From: a virus
IMG/VR virus record: IMGVR_UViG_3300042462_000200
Location: 1-64,000 of that record
Strand: one strand, 5' to 3'
DNA length: 64,000 bases
Part shown: positions 50,501 through 62,400 of the stretch, in pieces
Position numbering within the stretch: position 1 is the first letter of the stretch
How the letters are laid out: each line of letters opens with the position of its first letter
Program-made: the position numbers and the translations under genes
The notes under the pieces: generated by a model
Databases searched by the model: none
What the model saw: the letters and a program-made list of their open reading frames with translations, nothing else
What the model was told of the DNA's origin: nothing

Positions 50501-52136
50501 CTGGGTGCGCAGGATTAAACATATCTGAGACTCTATTCCAAAACCATGGCGCACGTGCCTTATTACAAACAAATAATAATGTATCTACTCTACCAGGTTC
50601 TTTCGGATATTCTCTATAAACCTTGACATTATTAATACTGGCTGTACACACAGCTTCAATACAATAACTCCCACTTCTGTTTAGCACATGAAATCTGTAG
50701 CTATCTGTATGTGTTCCCGCTGTTTTGTTGAGACCTGCTACACCAAATTGTGTAAACATCTCTGGAAAAGCATATTTGCTAAAGTCTTTACCTGTCTTCT
50801 TGCCGTCTTGCCACTGCGATTCCCATTTATAAAAAGAGGCTACAGGATTAATAGTAATTTCAGATGTTGCAGAAATTGGTATCTGAGCATCTTCATACAG
50901 CACTGGCCACGACACAACATCTTCTTTAAAATTTCTAGCTTCATTTTTGAAATGAACAGTTACTTTATTTAATTTGGTAGAAGCATCTGGCCATATTATT
51001 TCAATATCCTGCGACATAATTAAGTCGTCATCAGTCAATGCAGCAACTGTACTACCATTCTTTGCAATCAAGTTTTGTAGCATTGTACTACTAGTTGCTC
51101 TAACTAGATTCAGGCTGTATACGCCACCAGACCAAACTAGCATTGCCCCTGACATTGTTGTCAGAATAGTTTCAATATTCTCACGCAAAGGTTTTGAAGT
51201 ATCTAATGTTATATTACACTCAAAAGTCTTACGCTGAACTGGAACACCTGCACTTCCATTAATCTTACCACCAATTATAAACTCAGCATTCGTTCCATCA
51301 GCTTTCTTTAGAGGTGTATCACATATTGCTGCAGCTTCTATGAAACTTTTAATATTAAGTTCAAAGTTCTCATCAACACCTTTTCCATAGGTCGTGTTAG
51401 TAAGGTAATCTAATAAACACCATGCAGGATTATTTGAATAAGTCTTAGCACCATCTTTTTGTGGAATGCCATTAGCATTTAAATACCATTTTTGAACCTT
51501 TAAACCCTCAATTAGAAAAGTAACTTCAGGTATATTAGACCATTGAGGAAAATACTCATCTAATTTAAAAGTACAATGAGCATAAGCAAGGCCTGTAAAG
51601 AAGTCAGTAGGCTTCTTAGCATTCGGATGCACCGCAGTTCCCTCAGTACATACATCAATCTGCCAAGAGGCTTCAGGCAATCCGCCAGAAATTTTGGTTG
51701 CTAGTTTGTGTGCAGAGTTGTCATTTCTGTAGGCAACGTTAGGGTTGTCGGAAGGCTGATCATCAATCAAAATATCAATTACTTGGTTGATAGGTGCATG
51801 ACCGATTACGACTTGTGTTGTAAGTACAGAATTCTTAGGAGATACGCCACTAGTTGTTAATAGCGCATTTGCGGCAGCGCCCACAGGGTCCATTCTTTTA
51901 GCAAAGCTAGGAGGTAATGGATAATTTCTATAGTGTGTTGAAATATGGGCATCTGACCTGATACCTACAACCTTGTTACGACCATACGTAATTGGCACAG
52001 GACTTGTAGTACCGGTTGAAGTAATATCAACACCCGGTGTCTGTCTCATCGCTTCTGGAGGAGGTGCTGGAGGCTTAGGTTTATTGACAATTGTATAAAT
52101 CATTATACCTAATTGAAATAAAAATTCAAGTGTCAT
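44583..52136 (-). CDS. Tail tip / host-specificity protein (lambda J-like), 2517 aa
   Basis: The first 700 residues follow the J pattern: a PITYGRNKVVGI start, AWCLLDYLTNTTYGKGVDE, and FECNITLDTSKPLRENIETIL with a MSGAMLVWSGGVYSLNLV ending. The remaining part is twice the usual length and contains five repeated FN3-like units of about 200 residues, each opening with a YD-x(5)-NGN-x-D-x-x-V motif and an IDGF strand. The C-terminus has another WLNTNTA and GDTVTFDD region. It forms the tip of the tail and binds the receptor. The start has a GGGGGAA site. Confidence 0.88.
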   Translation of the reverse strand: MTLEFLFQLGIMIYTIVNKPKPPAPPPEAMRQTPGVDITSTGTTSPVPITYGRNKVVGIRSDAHISTHYRNYPLPPSFAKRMDPVGAAANALLTTSGVSPKNSVLTTQVVIGHAPINQVIDILIDDQPSDNPNVAYRNDNSAHKLATKISGGLPEASWQIDVCTEGTAVHPNAKKPTDFFTGLAYAHCTFKLDEYFPQWSNIPEVTFLIEGLKVQKWYLNANGIPQKDGAKTYSNNPAWCLLDYLTNTTYGKGVDENFELNIKSFIEAAAICDTPLKKADGTNAEFIIGGKINGSAGVPVQRKTFECNITLDTSKPLRENIETILTTMSGAMLVWSGGVYSLNLVRATSSTMLQNLIAKNGSTVAALTDDDLIMSQDIEIIWPDASTKLNKVTVHFKNEARNFKEDVVSWPVLYEDAQIPISATSEITINPVASFYKWESQWQDGKKTGKDFSKYAFPEMFTQFGVAGLNKTAGTHTDSYRFHVLNRSGSYCIEAVCTASINNVKVYREYPKEPGRVDTLLFVCNKARAPWFWNRVSDMFNPAHPGSYNIKPGSSIVNIGYANSTLLCGATRLVDSGGAQQNLTLSQDQEYFLRVEVTYTRDTGYYWKNRNSAINTFNYRRFANYNPSSGVVYGISFVDYSTGGTVLWQTGREYYKSFVIADAYAKDTLLAANTLHEELKAKDGGALFEGDFTLPGVSTIYHAWLRAEELVRESRYSYRVNFKYLVKNMYLEPGDVFTLKSATLDWTTSPIPLKVVSSALDDNNICSISATYLSTALYTQGVNLPNFNYNEPSPIYNTVVTNTNYFYFTAEQNQTTGSPGTLYVQAENRYLAASYEYSACYSDTLDEDGEPTNLNANGELNFTVLAPRSSLTFYEVPPTAYKYGVFRVRVYSITDQWSAPSYSILEGAHTLGLTKSILSLASDTSVLFTGENVTQKKSIVLTAVVANDAPAGLVYAWYINGVQNTALTGASVTYTLPTVLTGDTLKIAVNIMLPTLEADIDEPNDPYDYTDYLTIPIFNGINSPPRILLSDDNVILNKSVITDSYSIPLVLTYYEAGIAKPITGAYTVVGTDCTATITTTGISITAISTTSSNIYAIVTYGTLTAKVKIIVVAGADVITAKLSSNSDKYYINYTAEGAIASSDANGIAFTTTLSVTDLTPYTFKYYVNSVEKTGVNNTFQYTPDVAFKNMPQTLKVEVKELNKLIAADTVTILGVQENNPTVQLDIGNSFQILPSATDGTIVMTGSGTTLKVLLGNKELTYTATTLTTSVGANGTYNLSAVPSNLTNTTLAPIVSNTGQVSFADYLGVSDKTKVATVTFSVVVKDFNGNIITNTPAKIQKLYTQLSTEMYDDLKKAIDNDKNDNSSNTSSIPSPVFAASPIVYVADQNDDGTTEGTIVWSIQAGFVDYDGYVVCYTETRANSQNALTAQEILQSSTKKILPKGTTSLLITNLGTNRYVCAFVFAYRNIGINTYNAALITAPNNVLKNGTQGWLISNVAASHSPTNLSRYTDSIILNAKIASADGTLFALSDMSANIQDFNSKNNTSVKSLLVPTFATPGIVYDDTSSSSGNVDFVVNFSIPTNDAAKPVEDIDGFAMLELVSDSALSSSIKALAPDVMATDLGTIFIDVNSHTNVDVSAVRNYSASFDERKATKYRNIYLFAYRVVDKATYDKAPAYGVGANKVNFKKFIKKGLSTTYFFATDIVKLNTTATLERWKEFITLAGDQFKVGTNTITTSDIYDVSINFQTVNDRSVNVPLAPYNPGANVPVITYDSTLNKNGNIDYIVHFKDQNPNPTTNQAASLDNSIDGFWLVQREVAEASLPIVAPTAQQIYDDPYKIIIDAKSFVVDSYQVKNYYVRVSDAKARTHRTMFIVGFREVSSGVVTKKNVTAANVVYNTSKKLNTYVVSSVYRTHENLSLSNYTDAITIAANSILLDNGNTVSTTSLYESVADFNAKNANSIVPITVLPATMSLYYDTNKTYANGNVDVVFTFNYDYTGIPEAASIDGFCLLMAESKTNGTIAVPKYADMMINPLAKFIELDGNALPTVLTSHSVVFPSVAADMYRTVFIFPYREVSTKQFYDLYLAPRKKFTTGKKANLRYFLTTAEAAPLRSHANAALYQAMTTPVMYGSIAYNNQNISFSNVVADFVLSNQDNMSKIDPLTGVTFSATPITFEGNSTNVDVIVSWTYTGNEALLDGFLVDFQTGGKANIAKPAVDKLATNGFFSVKPSERSFRLSAQDLKNFYNFCVIPYHIISPSVYQTNYKTSVIKNRITMIANTPIVFNDTYTLAITSGQKYSRRDTQGTSAPATPVIGDYWLNTNTATISGIEGFVTAVFNGTNWEAITADEAKTKGITQTVISAVEPVPNHSGFYWKNTAGEDISGVKAGDTVTFDDNLGIWTSATVAEKLQIGPDNAKPASVLEGNLYLTSDIIDGGYKLYLAKNGGWVPFKVFNTNAVSTSNTAPSTELYYLKLAKAKTVSPQNLPVYSYRYATTEKWQTASPYDKKLIKSTTIPTRV

Positions 52137-52768
52137 TATTTCCCCCAGTGAAGTTCAGTACTTCTTGCAGACACATATACATTTTCTGCACATGTATCTT
52201 GGCTATTTCGCTCTTTAATTTTAGGATCAGAAAAGTAAATACCATTCTTTTGGTCTAATCCGTACATAGGAGAGCCTGCTGTTAATTTAATCATAGATTC
52301 ACCAATCTCATCAGTACGTCTGATATTTGTCACTCCGTTAACTCTTCCAGAGTATATTGTTAATATGTTTTCAGGTGAAACATTAATATCACCATTGGCT
52401 GTGAATATAGCAGATACTTTTAAATGGTTACCTACCAATCCCCAATCATGCGCAGCAATAGAAAGTATAACACTATCTGTTAATGTGATGGTATATAGCT
52501 CTCTATCAACAGAGGTAGAAAGCTTAGGTGCTTGAATACCAATCAAAGATCCATCAGCTAAGAATTCAATTTGATTTAGCGGCAATCCAGCTCCATCAGT
52601 TACTGTTGTAATAGGAAATATAGAAGCCTTAGGTAGCGTCATGTTACTGAAATGGGAAGTAGAAGCATATATCAAATTACCTGTAGTGCCTAGTAAGGAC
52701 ACTAGAATAATAGAATAAGCTCCAGGTGTATCTAACATTTGTCTACTGTGTTCTGAAAGGACGATCAT
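52136..52768 (-). CDS. Distal tail protein / hub-type protein (210 aa)
   Basis: The N-terminal half has a TLTDSVILSIAAHDWGLVG beta pattern, and the end has IYSGRVNGVTNIRRTDEIGE and a MYGLDQKNGIYFSDP stretch. These are shared with small phage tail-tip proteins encoded between the tape measure and J. A Cys-containing tail (DTCAENV) is present. It may act like lambda L or a baseplate hub. It overlaps neighbours by one and four bases. Confidence 0.68.
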   Translation of the reverse strand: MIVLSEHSRQMLDTPGAYSIILVSLLGTTGNLIYASTSHFSNMTLPKASIFPITTVTDGAGLPLNQIEFLADGSLIGIQAPKLSTSVDRELYTITLTDSVILSIAAHDWGLVGNHLKVSAIFTANGDINVSPENILTIYSGRVNGVTNIRRTDEIGESMIKLTAGSPMYGLDQKNGIYFSDPKIKERNSQDTCAENVYVSARSTELHWGK

Positions 52769-53406
52769 TGCAATGCCTCTATTAATTTGACTGTACCATT
52801 ATCCATGAGAATACCATCTTGATAAACCATACCTTGTACAGTATCGGTATCGTAATAACATTGCATTTCTACACCTACGTATCTTAATTTAACCCCAGTT
52901 TCAGTAGTTTTACGCAATTCTGGATATAATTTAACTGTAATTGGGTTTATAGAATTTTTAACTGTATTCTCCATTACCATATAAACTTTAAGATCATCAC
53001 TTAATGTTACAAGAGTTCCTTTAGTTAATGATACTGAATTAGCTGCAGAAATAGTTACCTCACCATGGCCGTCTACATTTGCGCGAGATAAAATAAGAGT
53101 TTCCTTAACATTATTAATTGTATGTGTCGCTCTATCTTTTTCTATTACCCCAATATTCTGAGGTACCTTTATTTTAAATTTTGTATGATGCCCTTTCGTT
53201 ACCATATTCACAAAGAGTTCTTCTGCCGTAGCATTAAGAGGTCTCAGGTTGGAAGTTAATTCCCAACGCTGAGCGCCCCGTTTAGTTGTTCTTCGCTGCA
53301 AGGAAAGGGTATCACTTGTGAAGACCGGCTGATTACTAACAAACGTCATTGGCGTGTTGAAGTTAGCAATTACATTTCCGTCATCATTCATGATACCGTA
53401 GTTCAT
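52765..53406 (-). CDS. Distal tail protein (213 aa)
   Basis: It is the first gene after the tape measure. The start of the protein (NTPMTFVSNQPVFTSDTLSL, then RRTTKRGAQRWEL) with TSNLRPLNATAEELFVNMVT is the usual opening of a class of phage distal tail proteins. The rest is beta-rich (GEVTISAANSVSLTKGTLVT). It probably closes the tail tube and holds the tip. It is coupled to the next gene by a four-base overlap. Confidence 0.72.
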   Translation of the reverse strand: MNYGIMNDDGNVIANFNTPMTFVSNQPVFTSDTLSLQRRTTKRGAQRWELTSNLRPLNATAEELFVNMVTKGHHTKFKIKVPQNIGVIEKDRATHTINNVKETLILSRANVDGHGEVTISAANSVSLTKGTLVTLSDDLKVYMVMENTVKNSINPITVKLYPELRKTTETGVKLRYVGVEMQCYYDTDTVQGMVYQDGILMDNGTVKLIEALQ

Positions 53407-53408
53407 AA

Positions 53409-56400
53409 TTATCCTTTATAGTTTTGCTCTTTATTATGAGTGTTAACACCTGATGCAATAGAAGGAATCATTCGATACACTTCATTGCGTGTTTGTCTGG
53501 AAATATCTCCAGTAATGCTTAAATTTACTATGGTGCTTTTACCTGCTTTTGAAGAGGTAGATAGTTGTTTCCCTAATGGTGCTGAAGGCACTGACATAAT
53601 AGCTGCTGATGCGTCACCTACAGAACCCCCTACAGCAAACTTATGGAACTGCTTACCATCGTTAATTGCAGAAATAAGATCCATATGCTTAGAAGCTGCT
53701 TTAGCATTAATTACAAATTCACCATTAGATAGCATTGTGGGAATAGAGTCGGAAGTGCCTGTGCCTGGTCCAGTGATAAAACCACCTGTAGCTGCCACTT
53801 GCCAAGCGGTTCCACCTACACTTGTCCCACTGGTAGGTGAAGCACCTGTAGAGCCACCTGAAGATCCTGCACCACTTTTAAACATCCCTAAGAAAGATGA
53901 GCCTAATCCTGCCCAGTTGATGTCACCACCGCTTGAAAGAGCTTGTAGTGCATTACCAATAGAGCCTAAGAATGTTTGTAATGGTTTAAATATCTCATCC
54001 CATTTGATAGTTTCAAAGCCAGTTTTTACACTATCAGTTACACTAGCAGACATATCAGTAGCTTCTGGCGTAGTAACGGCACCTGCATCAGAAGCTGGTA
54101 CACCCTTACTTTCTCCGGGTTGTGTACCATCTCTTGGGCCACCCATACCAAATAGTCCGCCAAGCTTAGATATACCGCCTTTAGCTAGATTGAATAAGCC
54201 AGTACCGCCTGCTGCTAAAAACTTAGTTGCTGCTCCACCTTTGCCAAAGCCTAAGCCTTGTGAAACACCACTAGTAATAGAGTTCATTGCGTTATCAGCA
54301 ACAGAACTGAACATTTTCTTTTTGAATGTTCCAAATACTCCACCACCTTGTGAACTGTCTCCAGACAATACACCTTTAAATGCATCTCTAAAGCCACCGC
54401 CAATACCACTAGCATTTGCTTGGCCTGCTTCTTCAGCCGCCTTGGCATCTTCAACAATAGCTTCACCCATGTCTTTAAGCGCACTTGTTAATTTCTCAAC
54501 CTTACGTTGTAAATCCGCTGTCGCTTCATTACGCGATTTGGCCATGTTAAGTTCTTTTTCAGCATTTAACAAGTCATCGGTCATTAGCTTAGCTTGATTC
54601 AATTGCATCTCATTAAAGTATGCTGTAACATCTTCGCCTATCTTGCCAAACCTACCTACATACGCTTGTCTGTTACCGCCAGTGCCTTTATTAAATTGTT
54701 CAGCACTAATGACAGGATTAACCTTAAGAGGCGTTTTAGCCGCAACACCTTCTGTGAATGCTTTTAACATCTCAAAGTAGTCAGTGATACTTTGTTGTAG
54801 GTCTGGCGTTGGTGCTGCTTCAAATTGCTGTTGAAGTTCTAATATTTTAGTGTTTAATTCAGTTGCAGACATTATCTGAGTAGCATCCATTTGAGACACT
54901 ACATCTTTACCTAATTTAGCACCATGTTGTGTTAACATTTCTGCAGGTGTATTTAAAGTAGGATTTAACTTATTAATAGCTAAGTCTAGATTATATGCAT
55001 CTAATGGCTTTTGCATATTAAGTTGTTTCAACTTTAATAATGAATCTGCAATGTACTGCTTGCTAAGTTCACCTTGCGGTGCTTGTAGTTGCTCTACAGG
55101 TTTTGATACGGCATCTGCAATAGGCTTGGCTATGCTCTCTCTTACTGCACTTTGAGAAGGTGCTGTAATTGGTGCAGATTTAGGGGCACGTCCAGTTGCT
55201 AATGTAGTCATAAACTCATCAGCTTTATCTTGACCTCCTCCCCGCTTAGCACCTGTTGGGCCAACTGCAAATGCTCTAAATGCATCACGAACAGTACCAA
55301 ACGTTTTCATATTTAAAGATAAATATTGTGCAATGCCTTTTATTGTAGACGCAGGATCTGTCTTATCAATTCCAAGTGTCTTAGCAGTAATATCATTAAA
55401 TTGACCTAAGCCAAATGAAGTTTCTTTATAGCCTGGTTTTGGAGTAATACCTGACTTAATATTTAAGCCACGAGATTCATGCTCAATAGCAGCCTTAACC
55501 ATGTCTACTGTTACGTTTGGAAATTCTTTTACTGCATCTTGTATTAACGAATCCCACCGCTCTACATCAGGTCTGAATTTAGGCTTAGGCGTATTAGCTG
55601 ACCAAGGAATATCCTTAGCCATTTCAGCTAATGAAGTTACACCGCTTCGTGGACCTTTAGCTAATTCAACAGCTTGCTTAGACGCTTCTTTGAAAGGTGT
55701 TGATACTTCAGTCACCTTACCCTTAGCAGCTTCTAGATTCATCTTAGCAGCTTCTAACTGCGTATCAGCAGCTTTTAGTTGAAGATCTACAGGAGATGAA
55801 GTTAATTTTTCATACTGTTTTAACTGATTAGTATCAAAAGATTTTATTAACTCTTCCATCATTTGATCAACTGGCAAACCCTTATTCATGATATTAGTTT
55901 GATTTTCAGTTAATCCATTTAAACCTTGAATAGCTGTTAATGCTGTCAAATCAGATGCTTGCTTAGAGTACTGATTACGAGTACCTTTATCCATCATTTG
56001 AAATTGAGACTGAGTAAATCCAAAATTAGGTGCTATGGATTTGATTTTGTCAAAAGCAGACTTCATGCCATCTGTTAAACTTTCTCTAGCATTCTTTCTA
56101 AAATCAGCAAAGAATTTCAAGTATGTGCCTGTATTTTGAAGACTATCCAATACCTTAATAATACTCTCAGCTCTAACACTTAAGAATCCTTGCTCCATTT
56201 CTTTTGCAAGTTCTGTTTTAAGGCTTTGAGCAACAGTTACTAGAGTACGGGTTAAAGAAGCACCTAGAGACACAAAATCAATATTACTAAAGCTAACACC
56301 AAATGCCTCATTGACAGAACCAATCTTATCTTGGAAACTAGCATACTGATCTCTAACTGAACTTAATGCTTCCTCTGTTTTAGCAATTTCTTTATTAATT

Positions 56401-59400
56401 GCAATAAAGGCTTCAGGAGAAGTTGGCTGTTCTAAATCATGCTTAAGATCTTTAATGTAGTTGCTAAGCTTAATTACATTTTGTACAATTGCAGGCGGTA
56501 ATAGATTTAATTTACTAGCACCACTAAAATTAACATCAGCCAGTGATTGCATCATTCCTGCACCTGTTTTGGATGCAGCATTACGAGATGCTTGATAACG
56601 AGCTTCAGCTTGATCTGCCAGTGCTTTGAAATACTCTGTTAATGTATCTGCGTTAGCATTTGAACCGTCTAAGTCTAATTTAATTTTGGCTAAGTTTAAT
56701 TCAGCCGCTTTTAAATTATCTACATCTGCTTGTGAGATTAATGATAACTGAGCCCCTGTAAGATTAGTTCCGATACGCGCTTGAAGTTCAAAAGAAGGTC
56801 TTCCAAAACTAGCACCTAATGCGGCTCTCTTTCCTGAAATTTGTTCATTTAATTTCTCTTGCAGCTTAGCTTGATAAGTGGCATCACTAATGGTATTCTT
56901 GTTCACCTCAAGATACGTATCAATCTCTTTGATCTTTTTGTAACCAGCTTCTAACGAATCTAAGACCTCTGTACTAATACCAGGAATTAAACTTTGATCA
57001 AGGCCCATTGACTCTGCCATGGCGCCGCGAGATTTAAACTCAGGGATTGTCATGCTAGCTGTCAGTGCAGCTTTACGTTGTTTTAAAGCTGGCAATTTAT
57101 CGTACTGTTGAGTAGCCATAGCACGGTCAATATCAGCAGCAATATCATCAGCTTGTTGTAGTAAACCTGCAGCTACATCGGCACCAAATGTATTATACAA
57201 ATCGCCAATATCGATATTAAGCTTATTAGCAACATCCGCCATTTGTCCTGGTTTTGTTTTAACATTACCCCAAAGCTCTTTACGTAACTGGTCACCAAGA
57301 TCAAAAGACTCAGTGAGATTCTTCATGTACTTATCAAAATACTCAAAATTATCAGCGTTATAAACTGCTAATTTCTGTTTGTATTCAATACGAAGTTTTT
57401 CCATTTTAGCTTGTTGTGCTTTAGCATCTAGCATTGCTAATGCTGGCTTAACAGGCTCTTCCATCTGGATCTTAGTGGCTTCTCTCTTAGCTTGAATTAA
57501 TGCAGCTTGAGTAGAACCTAGCTTATTATTTGCAAATTCTTCTTCAAGTGTTTTAATAACAGTTTCTTGGTTCTTTTTACGGGTCTGCCAGAGGCGCATA
57601 TCACCTTGGTATACCATTGTCTCATGCTTATTTTGTGCAGTTTCTTTTACAAAATCTTGAGGTATTGAATCAGGATTTACAGGTCTAACTGGCTTATTTA
57701 AAAAGTCTTCACGCTGTCTTTTTAATTCAGTCATACGTGCTAATACAGGGCCTGATATATTTTCAGGTAATCCTGCAGCTGCCTTGCCTGCACCTAGTCC
57801 TAGCTCTTCTGCCATCTTAGGTATTACAGGAGATGCATACTTATAAGACTGTACAGAATCTTCTTTAAGTCTTTCTTTTTGCTTAACAACTTCTTCAATA
57901 TTAAGAATAATATCATTCTTAGCTTTTATATCAAATACACCTTCAAGACTTTTAGAAAGTCTTTCAGCAGCTTCACCAAGCTTTTCCATTCGATTAACAG
58001 CAGTGTCACTATTAGCAAATATTTTATTAGTGTCTAATTTACTTTCAACACCTTTCATGTCAAACTTGCTAGCAATAGAACTTATTCTGCCTGCAAAAGA
58101 TTGAGCAGCTTTCATGATAGTACTATAACGCACAATATCTTCTGCAGTTGATTTATACTCTGCACGAAGCATTTTCATTTGTGCAATTAGCTTAGGGTCT
58201 GGAGCAGCATTTTCCCATATTTTACCGTTAGGATGTTCCCAGAACCAATACTTATTTTCATTTATTTGCTTAGTTAAGGCTATAATCTCTCTACCAGTAT
58301 CTTTGAGATGTGCCATCATCTTAGGGCCAACAGGACCAAGATTATCAAAGCCTTTTGTAAGTTGTGCTAATTTAGCTGTTTCAGCATCTAATGGAGAATA
58401 ATTTGCATTATAAGTAGTATCTCTAGAAAGAGAAACTGCATCTCTTTGACTTTTAAGGTCTAGTCTAGCGGCTGATGTTTGGTTCCATGGCATTCTACTA
58501 GCTATAGACAATTGCTTTAGTTTGACTTCAAATTCAGCATCTAAAGCTGCTTGTGCGCCTTGCTTCTGTAACTGCCCCCATAGAGTATCTGGACGATACC
58601 TTTGAGCTTGGGTTAAATTCTTTCCAAAGTCTTTAAATACAAAAGGAGTAGAAGCAGAAGCGGCGTCAACACGAGCTGCAGTAGCTTTTACTTTCTTCTG
58701 TAATAGATCTCTTTGATCCTGAGTTAACCCTGATATATCCCAATCTGCTTTTGCATCTCTAATAGCTTGTGCCAAATCTTCTGTGGCTTTTGTTACAGCT
58801 TCTTTGGAAGAGTCAGAAGCTAATGCAGCACTAATAGGATCAATTTTATAATCAATCTTGATACCCATTGTTGCAGCTGCTTGTAAATCGTCTAGACGTA
58901 ATCCAGTTCTAAAGTCAACAGGATTAGGTTTCATACCAAATAAAGTACGAGTCTTTTCAATTACTTCATCTAAGTCTTGTGATAATGAGCTACTATCACT
59001 GCCAAATAGCCATACATAAATTATACCAGCGGCAGTTAAGGCTAAACCTACCCAACCTAGTGTCATAAGTCTTGTACCAACAGCCAAGAACTCAGTGATA
59101 CCTGTCATAATTGATTCAGTAAACTTAAAGGCTAATAAAGCACCCGCAAGTCCACCTATCATAGCCATGTCATCGCCAAATTGACCACCTGCCCATGCGC
59201 CTGCAAAGGCACCTGCAGCAGCTAATCCTAATGGTGCAAACATTAATAAGATTCTAGCGGATAATACACCAATAGCTTGCATAATCGTACCGCCAGTAAA
59301 TGCTGCAGTAATAGCAGCAGGAATTACCGTCAATCCGTCTAAAATAGGGTAAATAAATGCAGCAATTGCAGTAAAGCCTAACACAGACATTGCTGAGAAA

Positions 59401-62400
59401 TCTGCAAATCCAATAGCCTCTGCAGAAAACGCTCCTAACAATCCAACAGCCATTGTTATGCCCAAGGTTCTCATTGCGCCCGCTAAAGCTGCTGTTGCTT
59501 GAAGTCTCATAATAATTGAGATAATAGTATCTTTAAGTGCAAAGCCCATTGTTAAACCTCTATTGAGGTTTATACCAGCCCACCAGCCTGCTTTGAGCAA
59601 TAGTGCGCCTGCTGCTAAAACTTCTACAGGACTAAACAATGCTGCAATACTAAATAAAGCTTTACCTGAAAATACTAATAAGTCTCCAGCTAATAACATA
59701 AGTGTTTTACGTACATTTGTACTAAACAACATTAAAGCTGCAGTGACTGCTGTTAGAGCAGCATATATAGAAACTTTAAAGTTTACGCCAAGCATTCCTC
59801 CAAAGTCAATTGCATCAAGCTTATCCTTCAATCCTCTAAAATAGCCTATAATATCAATATTAGCAATATTATCAGTTAAGTTTTCAAAGAAACCTTTGTT
59901 ACTTTCTTCTCTAAAGGATTCAGCAGCATCAGCTGATTTGCTAAATAAAGAAGCAATTAGTCCAACAAGTATTAAAATTCCTGGTCCACCTAATAACATC
60001 CTTGTCAATGCAGCGATCCAGCCGCCCATAGCAATACCTGCAGCTCTTGCAGTCATTATAAAGCTTACAGCAGCTGCTTTCATAGCACTAATTGCAGCTA
60101 CAAAAGATTGTGCTAACGGTGCAAAAGAATATGAGGCTGCAGTAATTGGACCAAAGATGCTTAAGTAAAAGTTTCTAAAGAATCTAAGGATATTGCCAGA
60201 AAAGCCTGTAACAGCTATCCATCTACTAAAATATTGTGCCCAACTCGATAATGATGCTGCAAAGAACATTTCGGTCATCGCAGCAACACCTCTAAAGAAG
60301 TTTCTGAAATTACGAATACCAGCCATTAGCATTGGACCAAAAGCACCGCCAGCTGCAATACTAGAAGCCAATCCTGCTGTTGCAGTAAACTCTGATAGTA
60401 TGCCTACAATATTAGCACGAACTAGCATACCTATTTTAGCAAAGCCAGCTAAACCGCCTTTACCAAATATTGCAAAATAGATTAAACCGCCGTTAATAAT
60501 TAAAGCAGTAAGACTAGAATCATTATACAATGCATCAAAAGCACCTGATAGAGATGCTATCAACCCTATTATAGGAAGGAAATGCCAAGCTCTACCTGCT
60601 CCAAATAATAGCCTAGAGACTAAACCACCACCGCCTCCAAAGAAGTTACCAAGAATTGTCATTCTTGCCATAAAAGCCGTTATCGCATCAGTATAAAAGC
60701 CAAATGTTGCCAGGATGCCTAGTATACCTCTGCCAAAGAATATAGCGCCTACAAGACCTAAAGGGCCAGCCATGCCAAAAGCACCGGCTATTCCGAAAAG
60801 AGCTTTAAACGCCCATCCAATGATAGGTAATTGTTTTAAGAATTCTTTTGTAAATTCGCTAATAAAGCCAAGAAACGAGCTGACAAGCAATGGCATATTA
60901 GCAAGGAATGATGCAAAAAGCTTTCCAGCTGCTGCGCCTAAATTATTGCCTAGGCCAGCTAAAAGACTTGCGTCACCTAAGTCTCTGCCAATTGTTTCTG
61001 CAAACATTGTAGCGCTTTGAATCGAAGCTGAAATTAAGGCTGCTTCAAGTAATAATGCAAAATTGCCAGAAGGTAAGAACATTCCTACAAGAATCGCACC
61101 AACACCTGCCGCTATTGCCTTGAATAGTAAAGGGAAATCATCTTTAAATTTATCAAACGTTTTAACAAAGCTATCATACACACCTTCAAACTGTACCTTA
61201 GCATCATCTATATTTATTGGTATTTTAAATGAGACTGATTTAGGCTCTATATTAAGCTTAACCATAGCATCATTAAATGCTGTAGTAACGGTACTGGCAA
61301 TAGTTTTAAATAACGCAATTACACTATCTCTAAAACGTATAAGGCCAGGAGAAGCCTTTTCCCAAAGAGATTTGGAAGTATCTATAATACTATCAATTGT
61401 ATCAGTCCACCACGAGTGGCCGATAACCGCATCCCATATTTTAAAGAAGATATTAATTACTTTATCTTTAAAGCTATTCAAGTACTCGTAAATACTGTCT
61501 AAATCACCTACCTTAAGGGTAACTGAATCTACCAAATTTGCAACGCCATCAGCAAGCGAACTAGTAGCAGAAGCAGCACTACCTAAAGCTTTGGCTACTT
61601 TATTAAAGATTAGTACTAGTTGATCTGGTAACTTGGTCAACTCTCTAATAATAGGCTTAACAAACTCAGCACCAATTTCAAAACCGTCAGCAAGCACTGA
61701 CATTGAGTCTTTTATGACACTCTTGAGGCCATCTAGAGTTGTTAATAACGCTTTTCTAGCTTTAGGGTACAAATCTTTAATCTTATCAATAACAGGCATA
61801 ATAAACTTATCACTAAGTTTTATTCCCTTATCTAACAGATCCCCAATACTTTTTACACTATCTACAATTGCAGTTTCTACTTTTCTAAATAAAATCTTAG
61901 TATCAGTTGCAGGATCTGTGTGTTTAAGCACAAATTTAAATACTGTAAACTTACGTATCAAATCATCTAGAGGTTTTTGGGAACCCTCTGGAATCTTCCA
62001 AGAAGAAAATACTCTATAAAATTCTTGGCCAAGGGCTGTAACAACTTGTGTCAAAGGTTGCATATACGATTTGACACGTATAATTGCTTCTTTTAATTGT
62101 ACATCAAAATCAGCTGCAAATACTCTAATGCCACTGGTTTTTGTGCCTAAGCCAGATGTTAGTTTAGAAACAGCTTTTGCAAGGTCTTGAGAGACGCCTA
62201 ATCCCTTATCTAATTCAAAGGCAAACCGTTTAGCGCCTTCAAAGCCAGCTTCCATTGCATTACCTAGCGTTGGATTAATAGCTTTGAATTTCTCATTAAT
62301 ATAATCGGCTTGTTTTAGTAATGAACTGAAAACTACTGAAGTTGTTAATTTACCTTGTTCAGCAATTCCTTTTAATGCACCTACAGAAACGTGTAAAGAC

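Noticed and set aside
52884-52896. Partial match TTAATTTAACC to the five-copy motif
   Set aside because: It lies inside the distal tail gene, lacks both GGG flanks and fits plain AT-rich coding sequence.
53440-54597. Long plus-strand ORF of 385 codons opposite the tape measure gene
   Set aside because: It mirrors the low-complexity tape measure coding strand, has no ribosome site and no partner genes on that strand. All supported genes are on the minus strand.
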